Source of the DNA: Pseudomonas svalbardensis
GTDB lineage: Bacteria > Pseudomonadota > Gammaproteobacteria > Pseudomonadales > Pseudomonadaceae
Assembly (NCBI RefSeq): GCF_030053115.1
Contig: NZ_CP125619.1
Location: 2,863,501-2,927,500 of the forward strand
Reading direction: 5' to 3'
Length of the DNA: 64,000 nucleotides
Part shown: one piece after another, positions 44,289 to 54,016 of the stretch
How the letters are laid out: the number at the start of each line of letters is the position of its first letter
Position numbering within the stretch: the first letter of the stretch is position 1
Notes under the pieces: generated by a model
What the model saw: only the letters and a program-made list of their open reading frames with translations
Databases searched by the model: none
What the model was told of the DNA's origin: nothing
Translations under genes and position numbers: made by a program

Positions 44289-46898
44289 TTAGGCTTGAAC
44301 GACCGGGATGTTGGCGTTCGCAGCAGCTTCACGGAACTCGGCGATCTGGTCGAAGGACAGGTAGCGGTAAACATCGGCCGCCATGCTGTCGATCTTGCCA
44401 GCGTATTCCATGTACTCCTCGACGGTCGGCAGGCGACCCAGGATGGAAGCAACAGACGCCAGCTCGGCCGAAGCCAGGTAGACGTTCGCGCCGTCACCCA
44501 GACGGTTCGGGAAGTTACGGGTCGAAGTGGACACAACAGTCGAGTTCGGCTCTACACGTGCCTGGTTACCCATGCACAGCGAGCAACCCGGCATTTCCAT
44601 GCGAGCGCCGGCCTTGCCGTAGATGCCGTAGTAGCCTTCTTCGGTCAGCTGGTGAGCGTCCATTTTGGTCGGCGGCGACAGCCACAGACGGGTTGGAAGC
44701 TGACCTTTGACCTGTTCCAGCAACTTGCCGGCAGCGCGGAAGTGGCCGATGTTGGTCATGCACGAACCGATGAACACTTCGTCGATCTTCTCGCCAGCAA
44801 CGCTGGACAGCAGACGGGCGTCGTCCGGATCGTTTGGCGCGCAGAGCACAGGCTCTTTGATGTCGGCCAGGTCGATTTCGATGATTTCAGCGTATTCGGC
44901 GTCAGCATCGGCAACCATCAACTCAGGGTTGGCGATCCAGGCTTCCATCGCTTGAGCACGACGTTCCAGGGTACGTGCATCGCCGTAGCCTTCGCCGATC
45001 ATCCAGCGCAGCAGGGTGACGTTGGAGCTCAGGTACTCGGTGATCGACTCTTTCGACAGCTTGATGGTGCAACCGGCAGCCGAACGTTCGGCCGAGGCAT
45101 CGGACAGCTCGAAAGCTTGCTCGATGCTCAGGTTGTCCAGGCCTTCGATTTCCAGAATGCGGCCGGAGAAGGCGTTCTTCTTGCCTTTCTTCTCGACGGT
45201 CAGCAGGCCAGCCTGAATCGCGAAGTAAGGAATGGCGTGAACCAGGTCACGCAGGGTGACGCCTGGTTGCATTTTGCCTTTGAAGCGCACCAGGATCGAT
45301 TCCGGCATGTCCAGCGGCATAACGCCGGTGGCTGCAGCGAACGCAACCAGACCGGAACCGGCCGGGAACGAAATGCCCATCGGGAAACGGGTGTGCGAGT
45401 CACCACCGGTACCGACGGTGTCCGGCAGCAGCATACGGTTCAGCCAGCTGTGGATGATGCCGTCGCCCGGACGCAGGGAAACGCCGCCGCGGGTCATGAT
45501 GAAGTCTGGCAGGGTGTGGTGGGTGGTCACGTCGATCGGCTTAGGGTAAGCCGCGGTGTGGCAGAAAGACTGCATTACCAGATCGGTCGAGAAGCCCAGG
45601 CACGCCAGGTCTTTCAGTTCGTCACGGGTCATAGGACCGGTGGTGTCCTGAGAGCCGACGGTGGTCATTTTCGGTTCGCAATAAGTACCTGGACGAACGC
45701 CTTTGCCTTCTGGCAGACCACATGCCTTGCCGACCATTTTCTGCGCCAGGGTGAAGCCCTTGCCGGTGTCGACAGGTGCTTCAGGCAGTTTGAACAGGTC
45801 GGTAGGGCCCAGGCCCAATTCGGCACGGGCCTTGTCGGTCAGGCCACGGCCGATGATCAGCGGGATACGGCCGCCGGCACGGACTTCGTCCAACAGCACC
45901 GGAGTCTTCATTTCGAAGGTGGTCAGGACTTCGTCAGTGCCGTGTTTGCAGACTTTGCCAGCATGCGGGTACAGGTCGATCACGTCGCCCATGTGCATGT
46001 TGGTGACGTCGAATTCGATTGGCAGTGCGCCCGCATCTTCCATGGTGTTGTAGAAGATCGGAGCGATTTTGCTGCCGAAGCAGAAACCGCCGGCACGCTT
46101 GTTCGGCACGAAAGGAACGTCGTCGCCGAAGAACCACAGCACCGAGTTGGTGGCGGATTTACGCGAAGAACCGGTACCGACCACGTCACCGACGTAGGCG
46201 ATCGGGAAGCCTTGGCCGCGCATTTCTTCGATCTGCTTCATCGGACCGGTGACGCCCTGGGCGTCAGGCGCGATGCCTTCACGGGCCATTTTCAGCATGG
46301 CGAGGGCGTGCAGCGGGATGTCCGGGCGGGACCAGGCGTCCGGAGCAGGGGACAGGTCGTCGGTGTTGGTTTCGCCGGTGACCTTGAAGACGCGCAGGCT
46401 GATCTTGTCGGCAAGCACAGGACGGTTTTTGAACCACTCGCCGTCAGCCCAGGATTGCAGCACGCCTTTAGCGAGAACGTTGCCGTTCTTGGCTTTTTCA
46501 GCGACGTCGTGGAAAGCGTCGAACATCAGCAGGGTGTGCTTGAGTTCTTTGGCAGCGACTGGCGCCAGTTCGGCGTCGTCCAGCAGATTAACCAGCGTCA
46601 CGATGTTGTAGCCGCCCTGCATGGTGCCGAGCAGTTCAACAGCGCGTTTCTTGTCGATCAGAGGGGATTTTGCTTCGCCTTTGGCGAGGGCAGACAGGAA
46701 ACCGGCCTTTACATAGGCTGCTTCGTCTACACCTGGCGGAATGCGATTGGTGATCAGGTCAACGAGGAAAGCTTCTTCGCCAGCCGGGGGATTCTTCAGC
46801 AGCTCGACCAGGCCTGCAGTTTGTTCGGCGTTTAGCGGCTGGGGAACGATACCCAGTGCTGCACGCTCTTCGATATGTTTGCGGTAGGCTTCAAGCAC
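44289..46898 (-). CDS. acnB: Aconitate hydratase B
   Basis: AcnB is the main TCA-cycle aconitase. The GTG at 46898 gives the standard 869 residues, beginning with the [18 protein letters not shown] family start. Cluster ligands are visible in [15 protein letters not shown] (near residue 709) and [18 protein letters not shown] (near 769-772), and substrate residues in [13 protein letters not shown] (near 498) and [15 protein letters not shown] (swivel domain). GTG is preferred to an ATG 48 bp upstream because GAGGG lies just before it and the family ends there. Transcription ends at the hairpin 44235-44275. Confidence 0.98.
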   Translation of the reverse strand: MLEAYRKHIEERAALGIVPQPLNAEQTAGLVELLKNPPAGEEAFLVDLITNRIPPGVDEAAYVKAGFLSALAKGEAKSPLIDKKRAVELLGTMQGGYNIVTLVNLLDDAELAPVAAKELKHTLLMFDAFHDVAEKAKNGNVLAKGVLQSWADGEWFKNRPVLADKISLRVFKVTGETNTDDLSPAPDAWSRPDIPLHALAMLKMAREGIAPDAQGVTGPMKQIEEMRGQGFPIAYVGDVVGTGSSRKSATNSVLWFFGDDVPFVPNKRAGGFCFGSKIAPIFYNTMEDAGALPIEFDVTNMHMGDVIDLYPHAGKVCKHGTDEVLTTFEMKTPVLLDEVRAGGRIPLIIGRGLTDKARAELGLGPTDLFKLPEAPVDTGKGFTLAQKMVGKACGLPEGKGVRPGTYCEPKMTTVGSQDTTGPMTRDELKDLACLGFSTDLVMQSFCHTAAYPKPIDVTTHHTLPDFIMTRGGVSLRPGDGIIHSWLNRMLLPDTVGTGGDSHTRFPMGISFPAGSGLVAFAAATGVMPLDMPESILVRFKGKMQPGVTLRDLVHAIPYFAIQAGLLTVEKKGKKNAFSGRILEIEGLDNLSIEQAFELSDASAERSAAGCTIKLSKESITEYLSSNVTLLRWMIGEGYGDARTLERRAQAMEAWIANPELMVADADAEYAEIIEIDLADIKEPVLCAPNDPDDARLLSSVAGEKIDEVFIGSCMTNIGHFRAAGKLLEQVKGQLPTRLWLSPPTKMDAHQLTEEGYYGIYGKAGARMEMPGCSLCMGNQARVEPNSTVVSTSTRNFPNRLGDGANVYLASAELASVASILGRLPTVEEYMEYAGKIDSMAADVYRYLSFDQIAEFREAAANANIPVVQA

Positions 46899-47306
46899 AG
46901 TTATTACCCTCATCAGTGGTCCCAAATGGGTGTCCGGGACGCTCATCCCGAAATTGCCGTACTCATGCGCTGCGTGGCGTTGTGGGCCACTTAGCCAGAA
47001 TTACCGACAATTCCTTACAGAAGCTGCTTTCAAAGTTTTACGCCTGCAGAACGGGGAGCTGATGAGGGTTGGCGTTGGGCTTTTCCCCGCTGGAAAAACC
47101 CATCGCCAACACCGCTCTGAAGGAACGACTGTGCTCGTGACGCTTTGAAAACAGCTTCTAACGGACATTGGCGCCTTAAAAGGCTGGCTGATTCTACGGC
47201 AAAAAAAAATTAAAGGTAAGTTAGGCCCTCAAGATTGAGGGGTGATGAATGTTAGACAAAGGGCTAACATGCCGACCTGTTCTGCTTTCCCGTGTTCTCC
47301 CAACCT
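46899..47306. other. Structured intergenic region upstream of acnB
   Basis: This 408-bp gap has no supported ORF. AGAAGCTGCTTTCAAAG (47019-47035) and CTTTGAAAACAGCTTCT (47143-47159) are inverse copies at 16 of 17 positions. Between them GTTGGCGTTGGG and CCCATCGCCAACAC, and TTTCC and GGAAA, add further pairing, so a ~140-nt RNA of either strand could fold into one long hairpin. A short CCCTCAA-GA-TTGAGGG dyad lies at 47226-47241 and an A9 run at 47201-47209. It must also contain the acnB promoter. A leader or small RNA is possible. Confidence 0.55.
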
Positions 47307-47777
47307 ATGCCCAATCAGACCATCAAAACCCCCTGCGTCGGCCTCTGCTCCACTGTTTATGGTGATTTGGTGTGCCGTGGCTGCAAGCGTTTCCACCATG
47401 AAGTGATCAACTGGAATGGTTACAACGAGGAAGAAAAGCGCGCGGTGTGGCTGCGTCTTGAGCTGCTGCTGTCCCAGGTGATGGCCAGCAAGCTGGAGGT
47501 TTTCGATCCCCAGCGCCTGCGTCTGCAGCTAGAGCAGCGCAAGATCCGCTTTGTGCCGCATCAGTCGGAATATTGCTGGGCGTATCAGTTGATCGCCCGG
47601 GGGGCGCGGGTCATCAACAACCTGGAAGCTTACGGGATGGTGCTGATGCCGGAGTTTCGCGACTGGAACCTGCCGGAACTGCGGGATGCTATTGATCGGG
47701 AGTTCTTTTTGCTCTCCGAGGCGCATTACCAGCGCTACATTGCACCGGGCTTCCTCCGCGACGCCTTCGGCGGTTAA
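47307..47777 (+). CDS. DUF1289 domain protein
   Basis: The 156-residue protein begins MPNQTIKTPCVGLCSTVYG, and the DUF1289 cysteines CVGLCSTVYGDLVCRGCKRF (residues 10-30) look like a metal site. The following RFHHEVINWNGYNEEEKRAVWLRL is also typical. The C-terminal ~100 residues (RKIRFVPHQSEYCWAYQLI, DREFFLLSEAHYQRYIAP) are shared with other long Pseudomonas members. Function is unknown; ATG 47307 is chosen because it starts the conserved region. Confidence 0.88.
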   Translation: MPNQTIKTPCVGLCSTVYGDLVCRGCKRFHHEVINWNGYNEEEKRAVWLRLELLLSQVMASKLEVFDPQRLRLQLEQRKIRFVPHQSEYCWAYQLIARGARVINNLEAYGMVLMPEFRDWNLPELRDAIDREFFLLSEAHYQRYIAPGFLRDAFGG

Positions 47778-47788
47778 ATCTTAAAAGC

Positions 47789-47876
47789 GTCGCGAGCAAG
47801 CCCCACATGGGATCTCCATTGGACATGAAATCTGTGAACGACACAGATCCAATGTGCGGGCTTGCTCGCGAAGGCG
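47789..47876. repeat. Degenerate REP doublet
   Basis: Arms TCGCGAGCAAGCCC-ACATGG and CCAATGTGCGGGCTTGCTCGCGA keep the cores but lost the GCTCCC segment of standard copies. It lies between two convergent genes. Confidence 0.75.
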
Positions 47877-47897
47877 ATCTATCTGGCGCCGAAAATC

Positions 47898-48761
47898 TCA
47901 ATGCTGCGTCACGATCTCCTCCAGATGGTCCATGATCGTATCCGGCTTCAGCACCAGCACATCACTCTCCACCGCATCCAGCACCACTTCCGCCGTATTC
48001 CCGATCAACGCCCCTGACAACCCGGACCGAGCCACGGTACCGATGACCGTCACCGCCGCCTGCAGTTTGTGGACCATGAACGGAATCAACACATCCGCCG
48101 GACCTTCCTCGATATGCAGGTGCTCGTCATCAATGTCGAACTCGGCCTGAAACGATTTGCACTGTTCGCGATAGCGCGCCTCGATGGTTTCGCTGAGCTG
48201 CAACGTCGGGTCGGCCGCCGACAGCATCGGCGACGGATGGGCGCTGACCACGTGCAAATGGGCCTTGGCCAGGCTGGCAATGTCGTAACCGTGATCGACA
48301 ATACAAGAGTGCAAGGTGCGGTGTTCGCCATCGGTATTACCGACGTCGATCGCCGCCAGAATGACGCCGCCAGTCCAGGGTTTCGAGGTTTTGACCAGCA
48401 GCACCGGCGTCGGGCAGTAACGCAGCAGTTTCCAGTCCGCCGGGGTCAGCAGGGCTTTTTTCAGCGGACTGTCGGGGTAATGCTGCTTGACCACCAGTCC
48501 GCAGCCTTCAGCCTGCTGCACATCGACGATGGTTTCGTGCAGGCTTTCGTTCCACGCCTGCTCGGTAGTGACGCTGTAGCCGTCCTCGATCAGCGCGGCC
48601 TTGAGCACGCCCAACATGCCGCTGTGGTCATGCTTGCGGTCGCAGACCAGCAGATGCAGATGAGCCTGGGTCACGCCGGCAATCAGCTTGGCCCGTTTGA
48701 GCGCCAGGCTTTCCGGGTGTTCAGGTTCGAGGACCACCAGAATGCTGCGAATGGCTTGCAT
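47898..48761 (-). CDS. Universal stress protein with two Usp domains (UspE-like)
   Basis: The 287-residue protein has two tandem Usp domains: residues ~1-140 (start MQAIRSILVVLEPEHPESLA) and ~150-287 (ending VIGTVARSGLSGALIGNTAE, then VLVLKPD). The GxxG-9x-G(S/T) nucleotide-binding motif is clear only in the second domain (G-T-V-A-R-S-G-L-S-G...GNTAE). The ATG at 48761 is behind GGAGATCCCGATC. A perfect Anr box 70 bp upstream suggests induction at low oxygen, as known for Usp proteins in P. aeruginosa. Confidence 0.9.
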   Translation of the reverse strand: MQAIRSILVVLEPEHPESLALKRAKLIAGVTQAHLHLLVCDRKHDHSGMLGVLKAALIEDGYSVTTEQAWNESLHETIVDVQQAEGCGLVVKQHYPDSPLKKALLTPADWKLLRYCPTPVLLVKTSKPWTGGVILAAIDVGNTDGEHRTLHSCIVDHGYDIASLAKAHLHVVSAHPSPMLSAADPTLQLSETIEARYREQCKSFQAEFDIDDEHLHIEEGPADVLIPFMVHKLQAAVTVIGTVARSGLSGALIGNTAEVVLDAVESDVLVLKPDTIMDHLEEIVTQH

Positions 48762-48830
48762 GATCGGGATCTCCATGAAGTAAGAAATACTGCGTTGGAC
48801 AACTATAGTTGCTGGCTGGCCATTCGGGAC

Positions 48831-48844
48831 TTGATGTATATCAA
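48831..48844. promoter_or_regulatory. Anr/Dnr box upstream of the universal stress gene
   Basis: TTGATGTATATCAA matches TTGAT-N4-ATCAA at all fixed positions. It lies 70 bp from the Usp start (leftward) and 78 bp from the miaE start (rightward), so it may act on either or both of the divergent genes. Confidence 0.85.
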
Positions 48845-48921
48845 CGGTCGCGACTGGTGGTCTGCCGGCAGGCCGGTATAATCGGCGCCCTTCGATTTTG
48901 AACCTCTTATCCGTGAGCCCC

Positions 48922-49530
48922 ATGATCCTTCCCGAAATTCACGAGTTCCTCGGCTGCCGCACCCCCGATGGCTGGGTTCAAGCCGCGCTGGCTGATCAGG
49001 AAACCCTGCTGATCGATCACAAAAACTGTGAATTCAAGGCCGCCAGTACCGCGTTGAGCCTGATCGCCAAGTATCACTCCCACGTCGATCTGATCAACCT
49101 GATGTCGCGTCTGGCCCGGGAAGAGCTAGTGCACCACGAACAGGTCATGCGCCTGATGAAAAAGCGCAAGATCGAGCTGCGTCAGCTGTCCGCCGGGCGC
49201 TACGCTTCGGGCCTGCGCAAAGTGGTGCGCAGCCACGAGCCGGTCAAACTGGTGGACACCCTGGTGGTCGGTGCGTTTATCGAAGCTCGTAGCTGCGAGC
49301 GTTTTGAAGCGCTGGTGCCACATCTGGACGAAGAGCTGGGCAAGTTCTACTTCGGCCTGCTGAAAAGCGAGGCCCGGCATTTCCAGGGTTATCTGAAACT
49401 GGCCTACCAGTACGGTGACGCCAAGGACATCGCCCAGGTGATCGACAAGGTTCGCGCCGCTGAGCAAGAGCTGATCGAGTCGCCGGACGTGGAGTTTCGT
49501 TTCCACAGCGGTGTGCCAGCCGCGGCCTGA
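48922..49530 (+). CDS. miaE: tRNA-(ms2io6A37) hydroxylase
   Basis: MiaE is the non-heme di-iron enzyme that hydroxylates the isopentenyl group of ms2i6A37 in tRNA, using O2. From ATG 48922 it has 202 residues and shows the two halves of the di-iron site: DHKNCEFKAASTAL (E near 35) with REELVHHEQV (ExxH near 64-67), and FIEARSCERFE (E near 114) with LLKSEARHFQGYL (ExxH near 146-149). It is divergent from the stress protein across the Anr box, which makes sense for an oxygen-dependent tRNA modification. Confidence 0.92.
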   Translation: MILPEIHEFLGCRTPDGWVQAALADQETLLIDHKNCEFKAASTALSLIAKYHSHVDLINLMSRLAREELVHHEQVMRLMKKRKIELRQLSAGRYASGLRKVVRSHEPVKLVDTLVVGAFIEARSCERFEALVPHLDEELGKFYFGLLKSEARHFQGYLKLAYQYGDAKDIAQVIDKVRAAEQELIESPDVEFRFHSGVPAAA

Positions 49531-49629
49531 CGCTTTCGACCGAAAATCAACCTGCTGCGCAGGAGCGAAACATGGGAGCACCCGAGGGAATTTGGATGCG
49601 CCTATGCTAGGCGGCTGTCGGCCAGCAAT

Positions 49630-49660
49630 CTTTGACAGCTTTGTCGGGAAACTGTCAAAG
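49630..49660. terminator. Hairpin between miaE and the GFA-like gene
   Basis: CTTTGACAG and CTGTCAAAG pair perfectly around a 13-nt loop between convergent genes. No T-run follows; a bidirectional terminator is likely. Confidence 0.6.
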
Positions 49661-49673
49661 ACTGTGAACCGTC

Positions 49674-50162
49674 TTAGCGGCTCAAACCCAGGCGCTCATG
49701 CCATTGGGCGATGGACTCTTCGGGCCAGACATCGCACTGTCGATCAGCGGGCTGCGTCTGGACTTCCACCCATGATGCTTTCGAACCGAGCATCACGTGC
49801 GTGCGCTCGGGTGGCTCCGGCAACGCCGTGTCGATGGCTGAGGCAAATGGGTGAACAAGATCCGGCCATTCAGGACTGAACAGCCATAATCCCGAGCCGC
49901 AAAGGGAACAGAAATGCCGCTCGGTGGTGCTGCGGCGGGCGCGTTTATCCCCTTCGTCCTTGAGCCGCGCATGGTAAATCGAGATGTGCTTGCGACCGCG
50001 CACCTTGAGGCTGGCGGCATTGCCAGCGATGTTGATCGCATAACCGCCACCGCCCTGAGTCTTGCGGCAGATCGAGCAGTAACAACGCTGGTACGGGTAG
50101 GGGTGGGCGCTGGTCAAACTGAACGACACCGCGCCGCAATGGCAGGAACCTTCGAGCTGCAT
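49674..50162 (-). CDS. GFA/CENP-V family zinc protein
   Basis: The 162-residue protein has the Mss4-like zinc fold: GSCHCGAVSF (near residue 5), YQRCYCSICRKTQGGGG with the CxxC near 30, and HFCSLCGSGLWLF near 85. The family includes glutathione-dependent formaldehyde-activating enzyme; most members have unproven roles. Zn ligands (C7, C9, C28/C30/C33, C87, C90) are intact, so it should bind two zincs. It is monocistronic. Confidence 0.9.
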   Translation of the reverse strand: MQLEGSCHCGAVSFSLTSAHPYPYQRCYCSICRKTQGGGGYAINIAGNAASLKVRGRKHISIYHARLKDEGDKRARRSTTERHFCSLCGSGLWLFSPEWPDLVHPFASAIDTALPEPPERTHVMLGSKASWVEVQTQPADRQCDVWPEESIAQWHERLGLSR

Positions 50163-50208
50163 GGGAACCTCCGACAGGTCTGGAACTTACCCAAGACAGC
50201 CTAGACCT

Positions 50209-50613
50209 TCAGCGCCCCTCGACCGGTACGAGAATCGCGTCGCCGGTCGCCACCAGTTTCAGTTGATCGCCGGTTTGCGCGAACAACTCGGCGCGGGCGA
50301 ACACCTGCTTCTTGCCAGCCTTCACCACCTGACCCCGAGCGATGAACACTTCGCCGATGGCGGGTGCCAGGCAGTTCACTGAAAAATGCGATGCCAGCAC
50401 GTTGCCGGCGACTGTTCCTGCGGCAAAACCGCAGGCTGTATCGAGTAGGGCACCGATCAGTCCGGCGTGCAGGAAGCCTGCGTACTGCGCCATATCGCTC
50501 TCGCGAAAAGCCATCGTGAGTTCGGCTTCGCCGCTCTCGGCGCGAGTGACTTCGAAACCGGCCCAGCGGTTAAAGGCTGAGGTTGAGTTGATCTGTTTGA
50601 GTGCGTTGAGCAT
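50209..50613 (-). CDS. PaaI-type hotdog thioesterase
   Basis: The ATG at 50613 has a strong GGAGG site 8 bp upstream and gives 134 residues. The hotdog fold is shown by NRWAGFEVTRAESGEAELTM, QYAGFLHAGLIGALLDTACG (HAG(L/V)IGALLDT is the PaaI active-site stretch with a His and Asp) and SHFSVNCLAPAIGE. It should hydrolyse an aryl- or acyl-CoA. Upstream in-frame codons exist but start at weaker sites. Confidence 0.88.
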   Translation of the reverse strand: MLNALKQINSTSAFNRWAGFEVTRAESGEAELTMAFRESDMAQYAGFLHAGLIGALLDTACGFAAGTVAGNVLASHFSVNCLAPAIGEVFIARGQVVKAGKKQVFARAELFAQTGDQLKLVATGDAILVPVEGR

Positions 50614-50718
50614 GGCGAATCCCTCCGGTTGAGGCACCAACATGCGCCGGGTTTGGGGGGATGTCATGGTCGATAAGGGAGGGTGATGGGGCGTTGGATT
50701 TGTGGTGAATGTGCCGCC

Positions 50719-50745
50719 GTCATCGCTAGCAAGCTCGGCTCCCAC
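50719..50745. repeat. Single degenerate REP copy
   Basis: ATCGCTAGCAAGCTCGGCTC CCAC keeps the order of a REP half (compare ATCGCGAGCAAGCTCGCTCC) with several changes. No partner arm is seen, so this is an isolated remnant just upstream of the LysR gene. Confidence 0.6.
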
Positions 50746-50800
50746 TGGACGCCCACTGTCCGCCGGGTCAGCATGGTGCCTCGAAATCGGGACCTTGATC

Positions 50801-51685
50801 ATGCGACGACTGCCTTCTTTAGCAGCACTCAGAACCTTCGAATGCGCCGCCCGTCACGCCCATTTCGGTCGGGCGGCGGCGGAGTTGTGCGTCACCGACA
50901 GCGCCGTCAGCCATCAGATTCGCCAGCTCGAAGAGCAATTGGGCGTGACGTTGTTCATCCGTGAAGGCCGGCAGATTCGCCCGACGATGGCCGCCGGGCG
51001 CCTGATGCAAAGCTTGCAGCAGGCCTTCGAACTGATCGGCGATGCCTGCGATGAGCTGCGTGACCCGTCATCGCTGGCGGTGTTGCGCCTGGCGGTAACT
51101 GCCGAGCTGGCGCAAAAGTGGTTGATGAGTCGCCTGACGGATTTTTACGCGCGCTATCCGCACATCACCTTGCACCTCTACGAACAACCGATCGACGCCA
51201 CGGCGCCGGGCGAAGACATCGACCTGGCGATCACTTACGGCACTGGCCCGGTGGACAGCAGCGCGTACTTCGTCAGGCCCTTGCCGGCCTTGCAGTTCTT
51301 CCCGGTGTGCAGCCCCGGACTGTTCAATCAGGGCACGTTGAAAACGCCGAAGGATCTGGCACGCCACTGCCTGCTGCACGACGATCAGGACGGCAAGACC
51401 TGGACCGCCTGGCTCACCAGCCATGCCGGCGATCAGCGTCCGGAACGGCAGCTGTATTTCGCCCACGCCGGTTTGGCGCTGGAAGCAGCGGCCCAAGGCC
51501 AGGGTGTGGCCATGGGCGATAACTTGACCGCGCAGGAGGATTTGCTCAGCGGTCGTCTGGTCCGGCCGTTCACTTCAAGCATGACTGCACTCGGCCAATA
51601 TGCTTTGGTGTGTGAGCGAGTGAGGCTGGAGCGCCCGGCAGTGGCGCAGATGCTGGAATGGTTCAACGATCAACTGATCGATTGA
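50801..51685 (+). CDS. LysR-family regulator (GcvA-like) upstream of agmatine deiminase paralogue
   Basis: From ATG 50801 the protein has 294 residues with an N-terminal winged helix (LAALRTFECAARHAHFGRAAAELCVTDSAVSHQIRQLEEQLGV, residues ~7-50) and a C-terminal periplasmic-binding-like effector domain (LAITYGTGPVD, FPVCSPGLFNQ). The HTH 'ARHAHFGRAA' form is GcvA-like. It lies 100 bp before aguA on the same strand and is the likely regulator of the agmatine/polyamine genes. Confidence 0.9.
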   Translation: MRRLPSLAALRTFECAARHAHFGRAAAELCVTDSAVSHQIRQLEEQLGVTLFIREGRQIRPTMAAGRLMQSLQQAFELIGDACDELRDPSSLAVLRLAVTAELAQKWLMSRLTDFYARYPHITLHLYEQPIDATAPGEDIDLAITYGTGPVDSSAYFVRPLPALQFFPVCSPGLFNQGTLKTPKDLARHCLLHDDQDGKTWTAWLTSHAGDQRPERQLYFAHAGLALEAAAQGQGVAMGDNLTAQEDLLSGRLVRPFTSSMTALGQYALVCERVRLERPAVAQMLEWFNDQLID

Positions 51686-51785
51686 TGAGTTGAATTCAAG
51701 TATTCCGAAATATTCATCGTTGGCGAGGAGGGCGCCGGCGACCGTAGCCTGTGGTCATTCCAATCCCCGCTGATGAGGTTTGACC

Positions 51786-52910
51786 ATGGCACGTTTGCTC
51801 GACTCCACCCCCAAACTCGATGGTTTCCGTTTGCCCGGCGAGTTCGAAACCAAGTCCGGTTGCTGGCTCGGCTGGCCGGAGCGCACCGACGTCTGGCGCA
51901 ATGGCGCCAAGCCGGCGCAGAAAGTCTGGGTGCAGATCGTCACCGCCATCTCCCGGAGCGAACCGGTCACCGTGTGCGCCTCCGCCGCGCAGTTCGCCAC
52001 CGCTCGCCGCCAACTGCCGCCTCACGCGCGGGTGGTGGAAATGACCTGCAACGACACTTGGTTCCGTGACAGCGGCCCCTGCTTTGTGGTCAACGACGAC
52101 AGCGGTGAGGTGCGCGGCGTGGACTTCGAGTTCAACGCATACGGCGGCCTCGATGGCGGCTTGTACTACCCGTGGGACAAGGACGATCAAATCGCCAGCA
52201 AAATCCTCGAAATCGAACGGTTCGACCGCTACCGCGCGCCGCTGATTGCTGAACTGGGCGGTATCCAGAGCGACGGCCAGGGCAGCATTCTGACCACCGA
52301 GCAATGCCTGCTCAACCGCAATCGCAACCAGCATTTGGGCAAGGAAGAAGTCACCCGCCGACTGACCGATTACCTCGGCGCCGAGCAAATCATCTGGCTG
52401 CCACGGGGCTGCAAGTTTGACGAAACCGACGGCCATGTCGACGATCTCGCGTGCTTCGTGCGCCCCGGTGAAGTGGTGCTGCAATGGACCGATAATCGCG
52501 ATGACCCGCAATGGGAAATCTACCAGGAGGCCTACGACATCCTGCGCAGCACCCGCGACAGCCGTGGCCGCGAGTTGAAAGTGCACAAGCTGCCGCAACC
52601 GGATGTGCTGGAATGGACCGCCGAGGAAGCCGAAGGCCTGGATCAGCAAGACAGCACGCACACCCGTCAGGCCGGGACCAAAATCTGCGCGTCGTACATC
52701 AACTACTACGCCGGCAACACCTCAATCGTGGTGCCGTTGTTTGGCGATCGCAACGATCAGGCCGCACAGGCGACCCTCGCCGAACTGTTCCCGCAACATA
52801 AAATCGTCGGTATCGAAAACTCTCGGGAAATCCTCCTTGGCGGCGGTAACGTCGCCTGTATCACCATGCCGCAGTACGCAGGCAGTGCCTGCAACAAAAA
52901 GGGAGTTTGA
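51786..52910 (+). CDS. aguA: Agmatine deiminase paralogue
   Basis: AguA hydrolyses agmatine to N-carbamoylputrescine. The 374-residue protein has family motifs WLGWPERTDVWRNGAKPAQ near residue 28, NDTWFRDSGPCFVVND near 92, GHVDDLACFVRP with the catalytic His near 218, and the nucleophilic Cys358 in LLGGGNVACITMPQ. The usual text at this place is GGGN(I/V)HCITQQ(Q/V)P, so His357 is Ala and the QQ-P stretch is altered here. The C-terminus (AGSACNKKGV) is unusual too. Activity is plausible but may be weaker or different. The frameshifted binding protein follows 2 bp downstream. Confidence 0.85.
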   Translation: MARLLDSTPKLDGFRLPGEFETKSGCWLGWPERTDVWRNGAKPAQKVWVQIVTAISRSEPVTVCASAAQFATARRQLPPHARVVEMTCNDTWFRDSGPCFVVNDDSGEVRGVDFEFNAYGGLDGGLYYPWDKDDQIASKILEIERFDRYRAPLIAELGGIQSDGQGSILTTEQCLLNRNRNQHLGKEEVTRRLTDYLGAEQIIWLPRGCKFDETDGHVDDLACFVRPGEVVLQWTDNRDDPQWEIYQEAYDILRSTRDSRGRELKVHKLPQPDVLEWTAEEAEGLDQQDSTHTRQAGTKICASYINYYAGNTSIVVPLFGDRNDQAAQATLAELFPQHKIVGIENSREILLGGGNVACITMPQYAGSACNKKGV

Positions 52911-52912
52911 AA

Positions 52913-54011
52913 ATGGGCCTGCACAAACTGACTCAAGCATTACTGCTGGTGCTCGCACCCCTGTGTGTGCAGGCCGCCGACACCGCCAAACCGGTGGTCA
53001 ATCTGTACATCTGGGGCGAGTATCTGGCCCCCGGACACCCTGACCAATTTCGAGAAGAAAACCGGCATCCACGTGGTGGCCGACCACTTCGACTCCCTGG
53101 AAACCGCAGAGACCAAACTGCTCACCGGCCGCAGCGGCTATGACCTGGTGCTGACCGCCGGCCAGCATTTGTCCCGGGCGATCCAGAGCGGTGCGATTCA
53201 AACCCTGAACCTGCAACAGCTGCCGCATTTTGCCGGCGTGGGTGACGAGTTCCGCCAGCACATGGCGGTGTTCGATCCGGGCAATCGCTATGCCGGGATC
53301 TACGCCTGGGGCACCACTGGCGTCGGCTATCAGGAGGAGGCGATCAAGAAGCGCCTGCCCGACGCACCACGGGACAGTTGGGCCATGCTGTTCGACCCAG
53401 CAGTGGTGTCAAAATTTGCCGATTGCGGGGTGAGTTTGCTCAACGATCCCAACGAAGTGTTCGCCGCGGTCATGAAGTACATGGGGCTGGACATCAACCG
53501 TCAGAACCTCGATGACCTGAAACGGGCCGAGCAGCAGTTGGCCAAGATCCGGCCCTACATCCGCTACTTCGACAATGACCTGAATATCAGCGACCTCGCC
53601 AATGGCAACACCTGCGTCGCGATGTCGTGGAACGGCAATGTGGCCATCGCCGCGGGACAGGCTGAGGCTGCGAACAAGCCGTTCACGCTGAGTTATCAGA
53701 TACCGAAGGAGGGCACGTTAATCTGGTTCGACGCGATGGTCATTCCCAAGGATGCGCCTCATCCTCAGGCGGGGCTGGCGTTGATGGATTATCTGATGAC
53801 ACCGGAGGTGATCGCGCCGATCACGGACACCATCCATTACGCCAATGCGATTACGGCGGCGGACGGCTTGATTGATCCGGCGATTCGCAATGACCCGGGG
53901 ACGTATCCGTCGGCCGAGGTGAGGGCTTCGTTGTATAGCAAGAATGACAATGGCAAGGCGTTTAACCGGGCGTTGATACGGGCGTTTAGTCGGTTGAAGT
54001 CGGGGCTTTGA
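52913..54011 (+). pseudogene. Polyamine (PotF-type) binding protein with a frameshift
   Basis: The start MGLHKLTQALLLVLAPLCVQ AADTAKP is a clear signal peptide followed by VVNLYIWGEYLAP; then the frame changes. In the +1-related frame the rest follows at once as DTLTNFEKKTGIHVVADHFD and continues to SRLKSGL (last residues near 54008). One extra C in the run of five C at 53028-53032 restores a single reading frame if removed (giving LAPDTL). The protein is otherwise complete, about 366 residues, with PotF motifs (ETKLLTGRSGYDLVLT, YAWGTTGVGY, WNGNVAIAAGQA). Either a fresh mutation, a phase-variable tract or a sequencing error. Confidence 0.85.
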
Positions 54012-54016
54012 AATCG

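Noticed and set aside
44259..46835. 858-codon open frame on the plus strand opposite acnB
   Set aside because: It is the antisense of a highly conserved aconitase gene with GC-biased third positions, a classic shadow frame. Its product is rich in His, Gln, Arg and Val without recognisable domains.
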